A stretch of 64,000 bases of DNA, from positions 6,235,001 to 6,299,000 of the forward strand of contig JAILWY010000008.1 of the NCBI GenBank assembly GCA_022113835.1, in the 5' to 3' direction. The number at the start of each line of letters is the position of its first letter. Positions within the stretch are counted from its first letter, which is position 1. The translations under genes and the position numbers were made by a program. The stretch comes from Atopsyche davidsoni (taxonomy: Eukaryota; Arthropoda; Insecta; Trichoptera; Hydrobiosidae). The notes beneath the pieces are model-generated. The model made no database searches. It had not been told where the DNA came from and saw only the letters and a program-made list of their open reading frames with translations. Shown here piece by piece: positions 10,420-23,691 of the stretch.

Positions 10420-12600
10420 CAAAATATCAACAAAAAAAATATTAACATTGTTAATTGTTAATGCATTCTTAAAGGTTGTTTTCATTATTTCATAGTTAAA
10501 AATCACATTTAACCCAACCCTTTACTAAGCCACAAATTTAATACCCATCCATAGTACTAATAATCATCATAATGGCTCTAATAAATCGAATGTATACAGT
10601 GTTAATAAATGATTGACTTTATCCATAATGAATAATTAACCAAAAAAAAACTGCCTTTTTTTGCAAAAATTTTATATTTTATAATTGCTCATAGTCTAAA
10701 TCAGGATAAATTTTATACGTCTTTTATTATAATGATATCGATTTTACAATATTAAATTGGCTATCGCAAAGCGATATAATTCGTATTATTTTATTTTATT
10801 TTACTGTAAAATAACATCTGAGGCCTAAAATTTTAATTATTGAATTTATAATTTTCTGTCCACATTTCTTTGACAAGTATTTCTAATAATTTATACAGTC
10901 CTTTAATATTTTAAACTGTTGACATTGACTGTAATTGGTTAATGAAAATGTATATGCATAACGTTAAAATAGACTTTGACCACATGTAAAAAAATTGTTT
11001 TCAGTGTAACTCTTTGAATTGAACGGGAGACATCCTTACTCAAACAATCCGATATATTTTAAATATTAAAATATATCGGTTTAAATTAAAAAAAATATAT
11101 AACTCTATAAGGATAGATAACAGTACGTGGACGAGGGAATAAATCTAACTTTTAATGAGGTTATATAATATAAATAAAAAATATGGAAATCATATAAAAC
11201 TATATGAGATCGAATATAATTTAAGCATATTTTTAATCGCTTGTTAAACGGTTGTTTTGTAATTATTGTTATATATTTCGCATCCAAAATAAAATTGGAC
11301 AAAACTGGTGTTTACATTAATTAAAATAATGGCTTAGGCAAGCGAATTAAAATTAACCTATATTGAAATAGAAAATAATTTTATGAGTCGTAAATTCTCG
11401 GCTTGATAGTAAAGTAATATTTAATCAAATTAATATATGTATTTATTATGTCTCATAAACTATTTAATTAATTCTAATAACCCGCCATAACAAACCCCGC
11501 AAAAACATCCCCGAGTTATTTTTAACCCGTCCAATAAACAGCCTTGATTATTTGTTTTTGTAAACAGTGCCACTCCCGCAGTATGCGGTTTGAAAATTAT
11601 ACTACCAAATATCGGCTACGGGCCTTAATATTATGCCGTTGAGTTTTATTTACTTTTATGTAATGGTTTTAATTTTAAAACAGTTTAATTTGTATCCAAA
11701 CTTTTTTTCAGCAAACAGCCAAAATATCAAAAAAATCACACAAAGGGGAACAAGAGAATATTGGTATGTTATTTTGCTTCAAAGCGTATATTTTTAAGAG
11801 GTTTGTTATTGTATATAATCAATTAGTATACCTTTACTAATTGATTGTGTATATATACTGGTATATGTTTTTTATGAATATAGTTAAATTTTAAGTTTTT
11901 TATCTTTTGAAAATGAAAGTGAAAATAAAACTACGTTTGCGATAATTGAAAAGTCGTTCAACTAACAAGTCCCCTATAGTAAAAGTACTTTAACACCCGC
12001 ATGAATATAAATGAACGATAAACTCTTCCGTTAATGATTATGCAGTTAGTATTGCATTCAGAGTATATAGTATAATATTCAGAGCTAAAGTTTTTCAATG
12101 GGTATATCCTCCTTTAATCAAAAATGCACCCTGTGAAAGCAAAGCGATGTATCACCCACTTCAATATCAAAGCACTAATAAAAAATTTACATTGATTTAT
12201 ATGAGGTTTTTTTTATGTTTACTGACTGTTTTTATTTCAGTCAACACTTTTTTCAAGCGGTATTAAATGATTTCTGGGAAAAGATTATCCGACAAAGCAA
12301 TATGAGTTTTTTACAAATAGTCAATAAGTCGGGACACAAAATATATTTTTTTAATTTCAGGAGGTGTTTTAATCCATTTTTTATTATTATTTCCACGTAT
12401 GAAACTAATATGCAGAATAAATACAAGTACATGTTTTGGTTTTCATTGCTTAAGCATCATATTATATAGCAATCGTTGAGAAGAAAATCTATTATTAAAA
12501 AAAAATTAATCATCTGATTAAAGTTTGTTTTTGAAGCGCTAACAATTTTTAAAAATATACATCACACATCTGTTTTTTTTATACGATCGTGTTATTTTAA
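10420..12600. other. Long AT-rich stretch
   Basis: Very AT-rich and low in complexity. It includes a 14-bp-arm palindrome at 11049-11079 (CCGATATATTTTAA with 3-bp centre) and a 10-bp-arm hairpin at 11819-11844 (TCAATTAGTA / TACTAATTGA). The frame at 12215-12469 is AT-rich and looks like chance. No gene is supported. Confidence 0.6.
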
Positions 12601-13480
12601 CGATATTTAGACGCGACGTGCGGTTTTTCAGGGGATTCGGTCGATTCAGAGGGAAGAGGGGAATAGGGAATATAATTTCAGTCAGAAGAGAACTTTGTTA
12701 GGACACAAATGGGAATAGTTTTATAGTCTTCTGACATGAGGACGAAGCCTGCAACGTGATTTTCTGTGAATAAATTACATTTATAACATAATTCCATGAA
12801 AACTAACTCATTTTTTTAATTACGAGTCAGTTTTAATGTTTATAAATGATATGAATGCTTATATGTAATGATTAAGAGTGAATTTTGACATTGCTAATGA
12901 CTTTAGAATCCAGTGTAATCTATTTTCATATGATGTACTACTTTATAGTCTGTTTTGGGAATAATATAAAGATTTTCACCGGTAGTAACCACCTGTGAAT
13001 GACGCTTAAACTCGTATCCATAAAAACACAAAATAGAAAACAATCGTTATGTACCTTTAAGGGGTTAATAAATCCTTTCAAGTTATAATCAAGTTTGTAT
13101 TTATTTTATTCACGGATACGATATCTGTGTATATTTGTCCGAGTGAGGGAGAGTCCAGGTGACCTCTCGTATATTTACTGTCTGAAATTCGCAAACATGG
13201 TTAGCAACGGAGAAACGTACTGGAGTGATTATTCGACATGGAAGGGCGGAAATCTCTCCGGCGCTGATAACTCTCATTAGAGAAATGGGCCGGGAAATGG
13301 AGTTCGGCGGAAAGTATTAACCAAGTAATTATTTCATTAGAGCAATGGGTGGATCGCGTGCAGTTATAGCCTGTCACAGCGAAAACAAAGTTAGTGTAGA
13401 GTTGAAACGGTAAATGAACGCCGGTGATAAGCAAATGTGATTTTAAAAAAGTAATTATAAAAATATGCTGATATTTCAAA
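12600..13480. other. Less AT-rich DNA, possibly regulatory
   Basis: A plus-strand acceptor-like GCGGTTTTTCAG at about 12630 is followed by 29 open codons ending in a stop near 12718, with no further support. At 13274-13289 and 13334-13349 a 16-bp motif (TCATTAGAG-AATGGG) recurs exactly 60 bp apart with one mismatch, near TAATTA-type homeodomain-like sites. A conserved non-coding element is possible. Confidence 0.3.
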
Positions 13481-13936
13481 TCGTATGATTTTTTTCACTA
13501 AAATATATTGTTATTTCACCATTATAGCACAATTTCAATTATATTAAATATAAGATAAGAGTAAATATTTTAAATTTAAAAAATAATATAAATTGAAGCT
13601 TTGGCGTGAAAGCTACAAAAATCAAACCTTAAAAGAGTTTAATTTTGTTAAATGCACCAAAGTCACAGAATGCACAATTAACTATGTTATCTCAATAAAC
13701 ATTTTTGAGATATTTTTCCGATCATAATAGTGAAAAAAATATTTTCGAAAGAAACATCGAATTCAGGTTGTATCCTAAAAATTAAACTGTGTCATAAAAA
13801 ATATTTTTATTATTATAAAATATATATTCAACCGGCGTTAGTTTGCGACGCGACCTCTACCACGTATTAACAGGTAGATTATTTTAATGAATTAAAAGTT
13901 GATCCTCCGTGTCGGCAGGTGTACCTACCGGCGGTG

Positions 13937-13953
13937 TTTTTTTTTTTTTTTTT
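13937..13953. repeat. Poly(T) run
   Basis: About 17 consecutive T residues after CCGGCGGTG. Could be the oligo(A) tail of a minus-strand retroelement, but no element body is recognisable to its right. Confidence 0.7.
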
Positions 13954-14107
13954 ATAATATTTCTATATGAATGGAATAATTGCGCATAACAATCCCTAAT
14001 GCGGCTACTAGACGCGAGCTTTCATAGTAATCACTCGCGAAATAATCTAAAAAGTGCTATTTTAGGGGACATTAGCAAATATGATATCATCCATCATTAT
14101 TGTATAA

Positions 14108-14560
14108 AATCCGCGGCTCTCCCTATTCTATTGTTTGTGCAGCCCTGTCATTCAGTGGTTTTAGCATGTGTAATAGATCTGTAGTGGAGGAGTGGACAAT
14201 GGGGTGTGTTCTGAAGGTACCTTGTAGAGGTGGAGGAGCTGCTGCTATTGCGTTGGCAGCATGCTGCAGAAGGAATATCAGATCTAAATACCAACCTGTA
14301 TAAGGAAATAGTATGAAAATGAATATTTATTTATTTAATGTAATTTTTGTCGCCTTTCCCCTGGTTGGCAGGGTTGAGGGGGTTTCAGTCCATCAACCAT
14401 CGGCCCACGGAGCAGGGCGCAGGCCTCGAACCGCTTTACGGCCCATAACTCTACTTTACAGTCGCGCGCCATTCTTGGGCACGCCTGCGTCTGCCTACGT
14501 CATTACCAGGCACCCTCAAACCTTTCCGACCCTAACCCCCCTACTTGTTAATACAACTCA
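14108..14560. repeat. Diverged dispersed repeat plus GC-rich block
   Basis: Part of 14108-14230 (CTCTCCCTATTCTATTG, then AAGGTACCTTGT) resembles 23405-23560 and 48346-48470, so it is an old dispersed repeat. The GC-rich 14340-14560 block (GGCCCACGGAGCAGGGCGC) has unrecognised open frames on the plus strand and is likely another repeat. Confidence 0.4.
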
Positions 14561-15317
14561 AAAATGAATTATCCCTTATACATATAATTAAATATAATAT
14601 ACTACACCCTTATTGAAAGAACAGGCATTTGACAGTTTTTGTTTGGTTTTTGACGCACCTCTTTAAGATCTAGACTGCTGGATACACTATTTATCCAAAC
14701 GTACACACACAAGTGAGTATATATTATAAAAAAGTACATATCAGCGATACTATTGGCACATAAAATTATGAGAAAAATCCTTTAATATATATTTTTTCGA
14801 CTCTTGTGAGGTACAAACGCACACACACGGCAACAGCGACTGTGTACTAATATTTTTAAAGGAAATTTTGCTGTCCATTGCAAATCTATTCTTTAAATAT
14901 TATATACACATTTAATTTAGGTTATTTGGTGTCTTGAATGTTGAGGTACTCGAAGTTTTCAGTTATCTAAATGTTTGGTTGCCGGGGTGAAAGCATCTAT
15001 CATCTATCTTCAGTCTATCAACAACTATTTTATAAAAACGGCAACAAAAAACCTACGCACCGTAAATTTGCATTTTATAAATATATTATTTATAAATTAT
15101 AATACAAGGGTTGAAGGTTTCGAGGTTTATGATCGAGCACTATAAAAACTACGATTACGATATTCGAGGTGTTTTTAATGAAGTTTGCGAGCCTCTGGGC
15201 GGTGGTATAATCGCTTTGTGTTTTCCTTTACGACTTTAAGTTCAATACGCGCCTTCAATAAAATACGATATTTAATTATCTATTCTGTGCCACAACACAG
15301 GCACGGGAATAGTCGGT

Positions 15318-15560
15318 GGGTTACGATGGGTCAGATGTGTTACCTTGGACATTAAATTAAACCGACGTATGCCCTTAACAATACCATATGAAGTGCATTC
15401 TAGCGGAGGCTTGGAAGGAAGATATACGAGTACTTCACTCACAACAAATCAAAACTCCTAAAGTTTATTAATAAATGATCATGAAAATATAAAAATCACA
15501 TTAATATACTAGATATGCATTCACAAGGTCATTCCACTGGCGTATTTGAGAACACAAAGC
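15318..15560. repeat. Dispersed repeat, shared with 36237-36420
   Basis: GGTCAGATGTG-TAC, ATTAAATTA-ACCGACGTATG and CTTGGAAGGAAGATATA recur in the same order and orientation at 36237-36326, with weaker similarity continuing downstream (ATTCCA-TG-TATTTG). The 15.3-kb copy has about 20 extra bases after ACCGACGTATG. The element type is unknown. Confidence 0.7.
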
Positions 15561-15827
15561 AATCCATTTAATAATAAATTTTATTGGAGCCTTCTTCAAG
15601 GAACAGACGAGATCGGCAAATATAAAACAATAGGTCCAGTGTTCATCACTTTTTTTAATTTCATGCCAGTAATTGTTTCAGACCGCTGAAAATAATATCG
15701 ACTACTTATGATGACTAACAATGAATAAATATTAAAACAATGATATCAAATACTTGAGATTGATAACAATCGCACGACTCATAAAAATACTTTTATATGG
15801 GGTCGTATTCTAAATGTTTTACAGAGA

Positions 15828-16286
15828 ATTGAAAAAACTATAAATTATATTTATCTATTTTTTATTATTTAATTAACGTCCATTTTAAGGGTAAAATAAA
15901 ATCTTGAAGATGTTGAAAAATTAGATAAAATGACTACTTTTCAAAACCAAAGTTTGTTAAAGATTTTTTTTTTTTTAATTTTTTTAATAATACTGCGCAC
16001 ATGTTTTATATTTAATATTTTAATTTCAATTGAAAAAAAAACTTTTAAATGTTTAGGACTCTTGGAAAAGGGACATAACGAATCTCCAAATTCCTACACT
16101 TCAATCGGAAAAACACATATTTATCATATTAATAGTAAATTTATAAGAAATAAAAATATATTTTATTCGGAAGAAGGAATGTATCAAACTTTTTGCATTT
16201 AAATTTTTTCGATTGGTGCAGTCGATTTTTCGCAAAACGGACTAGAAAATGATCAAAAAAACTCGATTATGCAGACTAGGCCCTTA
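15828..16286 (+). repeat. Dispersed 540-bp element, copy with longest shared ORF
   Basis: Reverse orientation relative to the copy at 47401. It ends in GCAGACTAGGCCCTTA and is truncated at its left end, where the CGATTTCGCCAGG terminus is missing. It carries the plus-strand ORF 15930-16202 (90 codons), starting MTTFQNQSLLK and containing the same central block as the other copies (GKTHIYHINSKFIRNKNIF). The N-terminal part is rich in F, L and I and could form a membrane segment, but it is encoded by a T-rich tract and may be meaningless. Confidence 0.85.
15930..16202 (+). CDS. Short ORF conserved among copies of a dispersed element
   Basis: Ninety codons from ATG to TAA, matched by frames at 47485-47766 (minus, 93 codons) and 7704-7895 (minus, 63 codons). 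Shared residues include KTFKCLGLLEKGH, ESPNSYTSIGKTHIYHINSK and FIRNKNIF. I do not recognise the family. No domain motif is visible; a hydrophobic N-terminal stretch at residues 12-32 is followed by a polar C-terminal region with several N, K and S. Between the 15.9-kb and 47.6-kb copies the changes in the shared region are a mix of silent and replacement, so selection is not demonstrated. Absence of frameshifts over about 190 nt in three copies is the main argument that it was once translated. It could also be the recently decayed end of a larger protein. Confidence 0.35.
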   Translation: MTTFQNQSLLKIFFFLIFLIILRTCFIFNILISIEKKTFKCLGLLEKGHNESPNSYTSIGKTHIYHINSKFIRNKNIFYSEEGMYQTFCI

Positions 16287-16304
16287 ACATTGAACATTTC
16301 ATTT

Positions 16305-17040
16305 TTATATGGAGTGACTACCTGTACATTTAACGAATAATTTTTTTAAAAATCCAGAGCGGTCTTTGCAGCTCGGCGGGTCGCATACACACTTGGAAAA
16401 AAAAAGTGCAGGCTGTAGCACGGCGGGATCAATCCCCTTGAGCGAGTGCCTTACGTGACAAAGAACGAGAATTGCGACAGAGCAAACGGGTTCCACCTTA
16501 TCGGCACGTCGGCCGCGGTCCCGGAGTTGCGCAACGACACCTCGCCGTTTAGATCCGGCATGATTTCCGCTCAGTCTGCTTCGGCGTGTCGCCCGATCGT
16601 AAAACTCGTCACGGGCGATCATATTAACGAAGCACACACAACCCTGCGACAGGGTGATATGTCGAGTCGTGATATCACCCGAAAATTGAATCGTCGTCTT
16701 CAGGAGATTATTCTGGAGACCATTTCACATATCACTTTTTATATAGGTACCTTGCTTGTTATGTACAAGGTTTGTCATCACAATTTGGGGAAACTTTCCA
16801 AAGTAGTCGATCGAAATTGTGCTATATATGGGAGTGACTGAAGCTACACCCCCTGGTTTATCTTCTTTATGGTTCCGATGACACGCTTCAAGAGGCCATC
16901 CAGTGACTTCATCAACTGTGGGTGTCTCGCCACTGACTTCGGGTCAACCAGACACAGGCCCTCCAGTTGGTGTCTCTGAAGACCAAAGATGAGGCATGTA
17001 ATATCATCACAAGGGCATGTGTCGTCGCTCGTCAAGTGGA
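16305..17040. other. GC-richer block with unassigned frames
   Basis: Positions 16340-16700 and 16844-17040 are GC-richer than their surroundings. A 131-codon plus-strand frame (16446-16841) and a 63-codon minus-strand frame (16844-17035) are unrecognised. The region at 16578-16650 matches 39421-39490, including peptide-level KLVT--HIN, so at least part of it is a dispersed repeat, probably a fragment of an unidentified mobile element. Confidence 0.4.
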
Positions 17041-18950
17041 CATATCACTATGTCTGTTTGTAGTATTCGAAAAAGTCATTTCTATTTCCAAAATCGATAC
17101 TATTTATCATTAGTAGTGCTTGGAAATAAAATCAAAGGTTTTTGTTAAAAAAAGTAAAAATTTGCATAGCAGAGAGATTGAACAATGCCATGAAAATCAT
17201 TAAACACATAATTTTTTTATCTCGAGCCTTCAAAGTAGAAATATCATTACACAACATATTCAGGCCTAAGCATAAGTATCATGCATTCAAATACAACAAT
17301 CGTTTGGACAATTTCTCATAATCGCACCAATCATCTCCCATCTCCATACAAATATATCCCGACCACTTTCGATAGCGGCCCGCAAGCGTACCCAACGAGC
17401 AATCTGCATGCATTATGTAGGAATTCATCATCAGCATAATCTGGACACTTATAATGGTGACAATAATATGCACTGTCACTTTCTCACTGCGATTAGCTCG
17501 GCGGTGACAATACGCCTGGACGTGTAGGTAGTTCGGAATGTTTTTGTGAGACTCGCAACGCAATGCAACGGGATTTTTTTGTGTTGCTATACAGAGTACT
17601 GGCGCCTTCAATTCCAGTGCAATATCAATTCATAACAGCCTGGTTTAATTTCTATAACTACATATCATTTTAACAGCTTAAGGGCTTGAATTTCAAAAAT
17701 CATTTTTGTTTATGGGCGTTTTCGCTTATCAGTCAGGTATTTTTTCAGACTTGAGACAAAGTCTATAAAAACCAGCATTTTTAACTAAAAATGATAATTT
17801 TTTACGCACGCAGGTATTGAGATATACAGTGCGTTGCAAAAAAATTCAAAGATTGTATTTTAAATCTATAATCTATATATTGATAGTGGATCAATATAAA
17901 ACATCTATAAAGTCAGATAAACAGATAAAAAATCACAAATTGAAATCAATAAAAAATGATTATGTTGAGTTTAAAAAGGTTGACTTGACAGTATTGACAG
18001 ATGAATTTAAAAAAAATACTAAAAAATTATTTAATATTTCAGAGCTCTTTAGAGAATATTAAGATAGCTTCCAGCTCAACAGCACAATCCTTCATATAAA
18101 TAAGGACACGGAGCAAAAACTGGAATGGACCATTGGCTTGAGATTCTTAGAACCAAATCATTGGTATAGTTAATCAGGTTTAAGACCTTTGACATATCCG
18201 TATCGACTACTAATCACATTAACCGCAGACATATACTCAAGGTATACGTGTCGACTAACATTGTATCTACACGTACTTAAAATACTCTATAAGGGCCCGT
18301 ACAACCAATTATCTGTTACGACTGATTAATTCGAGCATTTAATATGATAAAAAATTTAATAATATTTTTTGTAGATCTATTGTTATGAAATCATTTTTTG
18401 ATTTATTTTTTAGAAGTTGGCTAACAACAGTTTTTTGTTGGAATAAAAACACGTAGAAACATCTTGCTAAATGTATTTTAAGACTGGTTTTTTTTTCGTT
18501 ATTTCAAATGTATAGCCTTAGAATGTATTGTGAATACAATAATCCTGTATGAGCCGGAAATGCGGGTTTATGGAATATTAAATAATCGCTTTGGACGTGG
18601 TAGGTTCGCAGGTTGCTCACCTCTGTTGTCACAGCATAGTTGCGACGCCAATATGGAGTATTGCACACATTATGTTCAAATGATATAGCAAATTCTAAAT
18701 GCATTGCCTGAGACAATGGAAAGTGAAGTTGGCTTGGCACAATAACTACGTTCCTACCACATGACGAGGCACTTTGTATGGAAAAGAGCCCAGTACCCAT
18801 GGGTTGATCCATGGTATAATAAGTAGTTGATAAAAAGCGAAACACCACCTTTTATATAAATTTTCTCAAAATTATTTCATAGCCACTTTCTTTACCTCAT
18901 CCAGGTAAGTGATTCTGAAAGTATGTTTTCTAAATTGAAACAAACATTTT
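17040..18950. other. DNA with unassigned frames
   Basis: Frames at 17279-17611 and 18504-18848, both minus (110 and 114 codons), have no recognisable domain, no convincing splice context and ordinary composition. I treat them as chance. The rest is AT-rich. Confidence 0.4.
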
Positions 18951-18979
18951 TTAGGTATGTTGATTGGTTTTGGCAACCA

Positions 18980-19090
18980 TTGATTAAGTTTCTTTGGTTC
19001 CTGTGCTGAGACCATCTTCAGAAAAATGTAGAAGAACCAAAAACATGAAGAACCTCAATACCCAAGAAAGCAAATCAACTAAAACATTTG
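18980..19090. repeat. Dispersed short motif, TTGGTTCCTGTGCTGA type
   Basis: GGTTCCTGTGCTGAGACCAT at about 18997, followed by CTTCAG and, after a gap, AAACATGAAGAACCTCAA. A similar arrangement is at 37700-37855, with related pieces at 21365-21420 and 35590-35630. Such blocks are typical of transposon termini in insects, but the family is not identified. Confidence 0.5.
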
Positions 19091-19099
19091 AGACACTCT

Positions 19100-21340
19100 A
19101 CTGTAGAAATTCTTCAAAAACCATCTAAAGTAATAAAAATGCAAATATTCAAATAAATTGCTATGGTACTGTTTAATATTAAATTATTTTTAAATATACT
19201 TGGTATGTATTTTTTTGAGCCATGATTTTCATTTCAAAGTATGCATGCACACGAAAGTGTGTTTATTAGAGCAAAGACATGCATCTGATTTTTTTATTAA
19301 TTGTATCTAAATTGTAAAATTGAAATGAATTTCAAGAACTGAAAAAAACCTATCTTACTGAAAATGTTTCAATTATTTGTATTGATGTATTTTTTTTTTC
19401 AAAAACAAGCTCAAACACGTATTTCAACAATGTTTTAAGTTGGTGAGGTGTTTGAGAAGAAATACAATGATTTTTTAAGTTGGGACGATAAATAAAAATA
19501 ATGTTTTTCAGATATTTTATGGTATGATAATAGAAAGACAAAAAGAAAAAATAATAATAAATATCCGCGACACAGATCCGACATGTATTTATTCTAAATA
19601 CTTGCATTGGTCAAAAATACAGGTATGTAAAATATTGAATAATAATCATTGGTATAATATTTATAAATATGTATGATTACGTTTTGATCTAAATAAACTG
19701 TTACGTTTGATTTAAAAAAATTGGTTGAATTAAAACGTAATTTATTGTATTTATGATAGCTTCATTAATGCAGGACTATTTTAAGTTTTAATACTTGTAT
19801 TTTACAAGTTCTCACAGAAGTCACTGCATTGATTTCGCCTGTCAAATCATTGCCAATTCTTGACAAATGGCGACTCCATTCCCATTGCAAATCTGTCTCA
19901 TTTAATACTGAATTAAGTTTTGGGAACAATCTTGCATTTTACAAATTAGCTCCGGCCGTCATTTTGACTTTGATATTGAGTCTCGACGAGTTTAGTCAAT
20001 TTTGCCTTGGAATCTAGTTTTGTTGACATCTGAACATTGACTTTCAAATGTCCTGCATGAAGTGGACTCAATTGAAATTTCGCAACAGTTATTATTAATC
20101 GGATAGCGATTATGAAGTAACAAACGCATGTAATGTGATACTTGTTTGAGATATGCCACATCATGACATATCTAAATTTTCTCTAATGTTTCAGTAACTG
20201 AAGATGAGTAACAAAGACAATGTCGAATATACTGTAATATGTATTATATATGCTGCGGTATAATCAAGGTAAATACAGATGGTTATATATATATTAAAAA
20301 ATATATGATTAATAGTTTTTGAGTGTTGATTTCAGAACTGAAAACAATTTCCTGAATTTTTACTTGGCCTCAATTATTTTCAACGTGTTTTTCACTAGTC
20401 TACGTGGCAAAAAAACTGTATCACTTTCCCTGTTGAACATTTATTATAATTTTATAATTTTAACACTAGCAATCATATATCAGTTTTTCATAGAAGTGTA
20501 TCACTCAAGTCCAAACAGGTATTTCCTTGCGATTCGCTATGTTCGCTTGTATTTGCTGGCACGTGTTTCGCTCGATCAGTATGCCAGCACAAGAGAATGA
20601 CGTGGGCACCGGTAATGGGTGATCAAAATGGCAGATAAATCCCCGTCAAGAATTAATAATAAATCACTTGACATATCAATAATACACGACAGCTTATCGG
20701 TGACTTATCTCTGCACTGCTTCTCGCTGTACTTGCGCAACGCCGGATTGTTATACCGAACAATGGGCCCGCCCGACTACTGCCTCTAAACGAGGCATTAC
20801 ATATGGGGGAACGAACTTCACTAACACGAAAAACAAATAGCCGGCTATAGAGAGTACAACTATTCATTGTTTACAAATCATATTTGAACCTGAAAAATAA
20901 ATTCTACCTGTTATGCAACGAAACGTAACGCATACACAAAATAATCTAGATCGCTTCAATAAGTTATTATTGCGTCTAGCTATTTTACTATGGACACATT
21001 GAAGCATTGAATAAATAAAAATTGATATATTAGTATTAATTTTAAATAAATATATAAAATTTAAGTATGTTTCATGTTCGCTTTGTTTCCCCTTGTTGAG
21101 TCGGCCGCCATGACCCGATGAACCAATATGTCCCAGATATTTTACACAGATAAGTCTGATCTACAGAATTTGATCGATACGTATTGCACAATAATTCATT
21201 ATTCAAGTGTCGATTTCTTCACGTCTCCATAACTTCACAATGAGCTGTTGACATTAAATTATTATCAAATTTACTTTAGAGATACGCGCGCATGGCATCA
21301 GATAGACAGGACAGACAGATCTTCACACTCCGATACCCAA
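19100..21340. other. AT-rich DNA without assignable genes
   Basis: Several frames of 60-93 codons occur (for example 20319-20600 and 19946-20164 minus), none with recognisable content. A slightly GC-richer segment at 20510-20830 has GCTGGCAC / ATGCCAGCAC inverted halves. Nothing further is supported. Confidence 0.45.
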
Positions 21341-21703
21341 ATTTATTAAATCCTTGAAGATACTTCCAGCAGGAGAACCGAAACATGAAGGAATGAAAAC
21401 CTCAAACAGCCCAACCCCCAAGAAACCTACGAACGTGCCGATTTGTTTTTTATTTTTTATTTTTACTCGCTTGAAAGAGATGTCAATCGATTGCATTATC
21501 CTTTGTTGCGTAAATGTGTTAGCATAAAGGAGTCCTCGGTGATAAATGCAGGCATCCCCGGAATCGGCCTGACTGCATTCTGAGCGGATGCATCACCGGA
21601 GCACTGACTCCTGCACTTGCCCAGGCCCGCACTCAAATGCGCCTACTATACCAGCATTATATTTATATTAATTTAAGCTATAGATACCCAAAATGGTCTT
21701 TAT

Positions 21704-22165
21704 CATAGGTTCCCAAACTATTTTGTCCCGTCAACTTCTTGTCGAGTTTTCGTGTTTTTCGTAGACCACGCCTTGCTAATATTGAATTTTTACAAATTCA
21801 TCATCTTGAAATATATTTTTGTGCGCCATATTTTATGTCGGTATGTAAACATTGAATAACTATTTCTTTTTTTGTAAGAAGGTTAACAACTGCTTCAAGA
21901 AACCCTTCTCCATGTAGTATGTAAATAGAAAAACTATCAAAAACTTTCTTGGGTTAGTCCATAATGCAGGATTAACAGCATTATTATGTAAGTACATAGG
22001 TTCAATCTGTGTTCAATTATGACATTTACGGAATGCCTAAATTTTAGTGATGACAGTTCCCATTTACAGTTCGTGGACCCCCAATTTAATTTTTCGCTAT
22101 AATCGACCCTTTGCAAGCCAAAATCGACCCCTGGGGGTCGATCTTGACTACTTTGGGAACCAGTG
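21704..22165. mobile_element. hAT-type MITE, copy 1
   Basis: A non-autonomous element of 462 bp. Its left end is CATAGGTTCCCAAACTA and the reverse complement of the right end is CACTGGTTCCCAAAGTAGT, matching the CAGTGGTTCCCAA termini known for hAT elements. The flanking 8 bp are GTCTTTAT on the left (21696-21703) and GTCTATAT on the right (22166-22173), seven of eight identical. The right copy fits nnnTAnnn, which is described for the Buster branch of hAT. It has no transposase. About 85 percent similar by eye to the copy at 30877, in the same orientation. Confidence 0.85.
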
Positions 22166-22179
22166 GTCTATATAATCGA

Positions 22180-23400
22180 TGCTAACCTTCAAGAGGTTCA
22201 AGTGACCAAAAAAAAAATTAGGGATGCATGAGATGTAAATGAGGCTCACGAGTATAGATCCCGAAGCCGAAAAGTGTCATTGTGTTATTCACCCAAAACT
22301 TTCTTACAGTATACATATATAAATGACTATTAACTAAGCACATTTCGTAAAATTGTGTAATATCGTGGCCATCTGCTTTGTACTCGTAGTAGGTTGAATT
22401 AATGCTAAACGTGAGCACTTGTTGTCTTCATAGTAAATCTTATAAAATATTTATAGTTGCAAGGTCGCTATATAAAGCAACTAGTTTCAATATTACTTTT
22501 GTATCAAAAAAATAGATTAAGTTTCAAATTATATTTAAAATTAAAGATATTGGAATATTTATTTAGTCCAGCCCTGGTCCTAAGACGGTGTGACTCACAC
22601 ATTCCCGACACTAATTTCTTTGTACCACTTTTGATATGCAAACAGCTGTGCGAATTAGCAGACCCGAACTAAGTTAAGAAATAACTTCAGACATCACGGC
22701 GTAAAAACTCAACCATTTTTTTAAAATTTATTATATAGATAAAGACTTTCTTGTGTGAATAATGCTTAATACATTATCAAATTCATAATCAAAGATTTCA
22801 AGCAAAATATTATTACGTACATTGTGTGTTTATTTGTGCCATTTGATATTAGCTGTGGAATATGGGAACTATGCCAATCATGAATAATTATTAAAATATT
22901 GCCAAAATTATTATTATTATTCACACATAACTTGTTGTTGATTTTGGGAATTAAGCTTGTATGTGATGATAATAATGAAATGTTCAAAAATTCAAACAAT
23001 AAATCAATAATTTACTTCCCTCGTCTTTTTCGCATATTTAACTTCCATCAAACTCAAAAATTATATAAAATATCAGTAAAATGCATGATTACAATGTTTT
23101 CTTCTATCAAGGTTCGCTAATGTTATTTTATGCCCTATTAAATGTCAGCGAAGACGTAAAACTCCGTATGCTGTAGTCTGGTTTTTCAGGAAAAATGTCA
23201 AGTACTGAAGGTTGAGTGGGGAACGAACTCTACAGACTTAACTCAACGCCCAAACATAAAAATGCCAGGCTATATCAAGGGTAAACTGGAGAAGGGCAAC
23301 ATTTTTATGTGTATTTTATAATTGCAAAGTTTTAATTAATGTTAGTGATTTATGTTTATTTGAAAACTTTTCACATATACATAAATCACAAACAAATCTC
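22180..23400. other. AT-rich DNA, no gene
   Basis: Frames of 66-77 codons at 22218, 22457, 22766 and 22899 have AT-rich composition and no recognisable sequence. A GC-richer patch at 22565-22670 lacks splice context. Nothing assigned. Confidence 0.5.
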
Positions 23401-23404
23401 TCCG

Positions 23405-23691
23405 CTCTACATATTATGTTGCTTGTGCATGGCTGCCATTCTGTACCCTGAGCTTATGTAAAGGATCGGTAATAAAGTAGTGGACTTGAAATGATTGTGA
23501 AGGGATGTGCTCTAGAAGTACCTTGTCATGTATCTGAGTATCAAAACGCCAGAGCTTTGTAAGGAAAGGGTTATATAATAATGCTATTGGGCAACAGCAA
23601 TATAAAACTGCAGTGTATAAAAGGCCGGGAACCCACCTCAAAAACCTTGAACAACCTCCTATGAGGAGAGGCACCGGAAAAAAAAGAAGAA
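23405..23691 (+). mobile_element. Diverged repeat ending in LINE tail
   Basis: The last 50 bp (AACAACCTCCTATGAGGAGA, then GGCACCGG and an A/G-rich run) are the LINE 3' end. The upstream 230 bp do not match the reverse transcriptase of other copies but share blocks with 48346-48470 (ATGTATCTGAGTATC) and 14108-14230. This may be another LINE subfamily with a different 3' region, or an older insertion next to the tail. Confidence 0.5.

Noticed and set aside
16446..16841. 131-codon frame as a host gene
   Set aside because: Part of it recurs at 39421, so it is repeat-derived.
18504..18848. 114-codon minus-strand frame
   Set aside because: No recognisable motif, no splice sites at sensible positions and ordinary composition.
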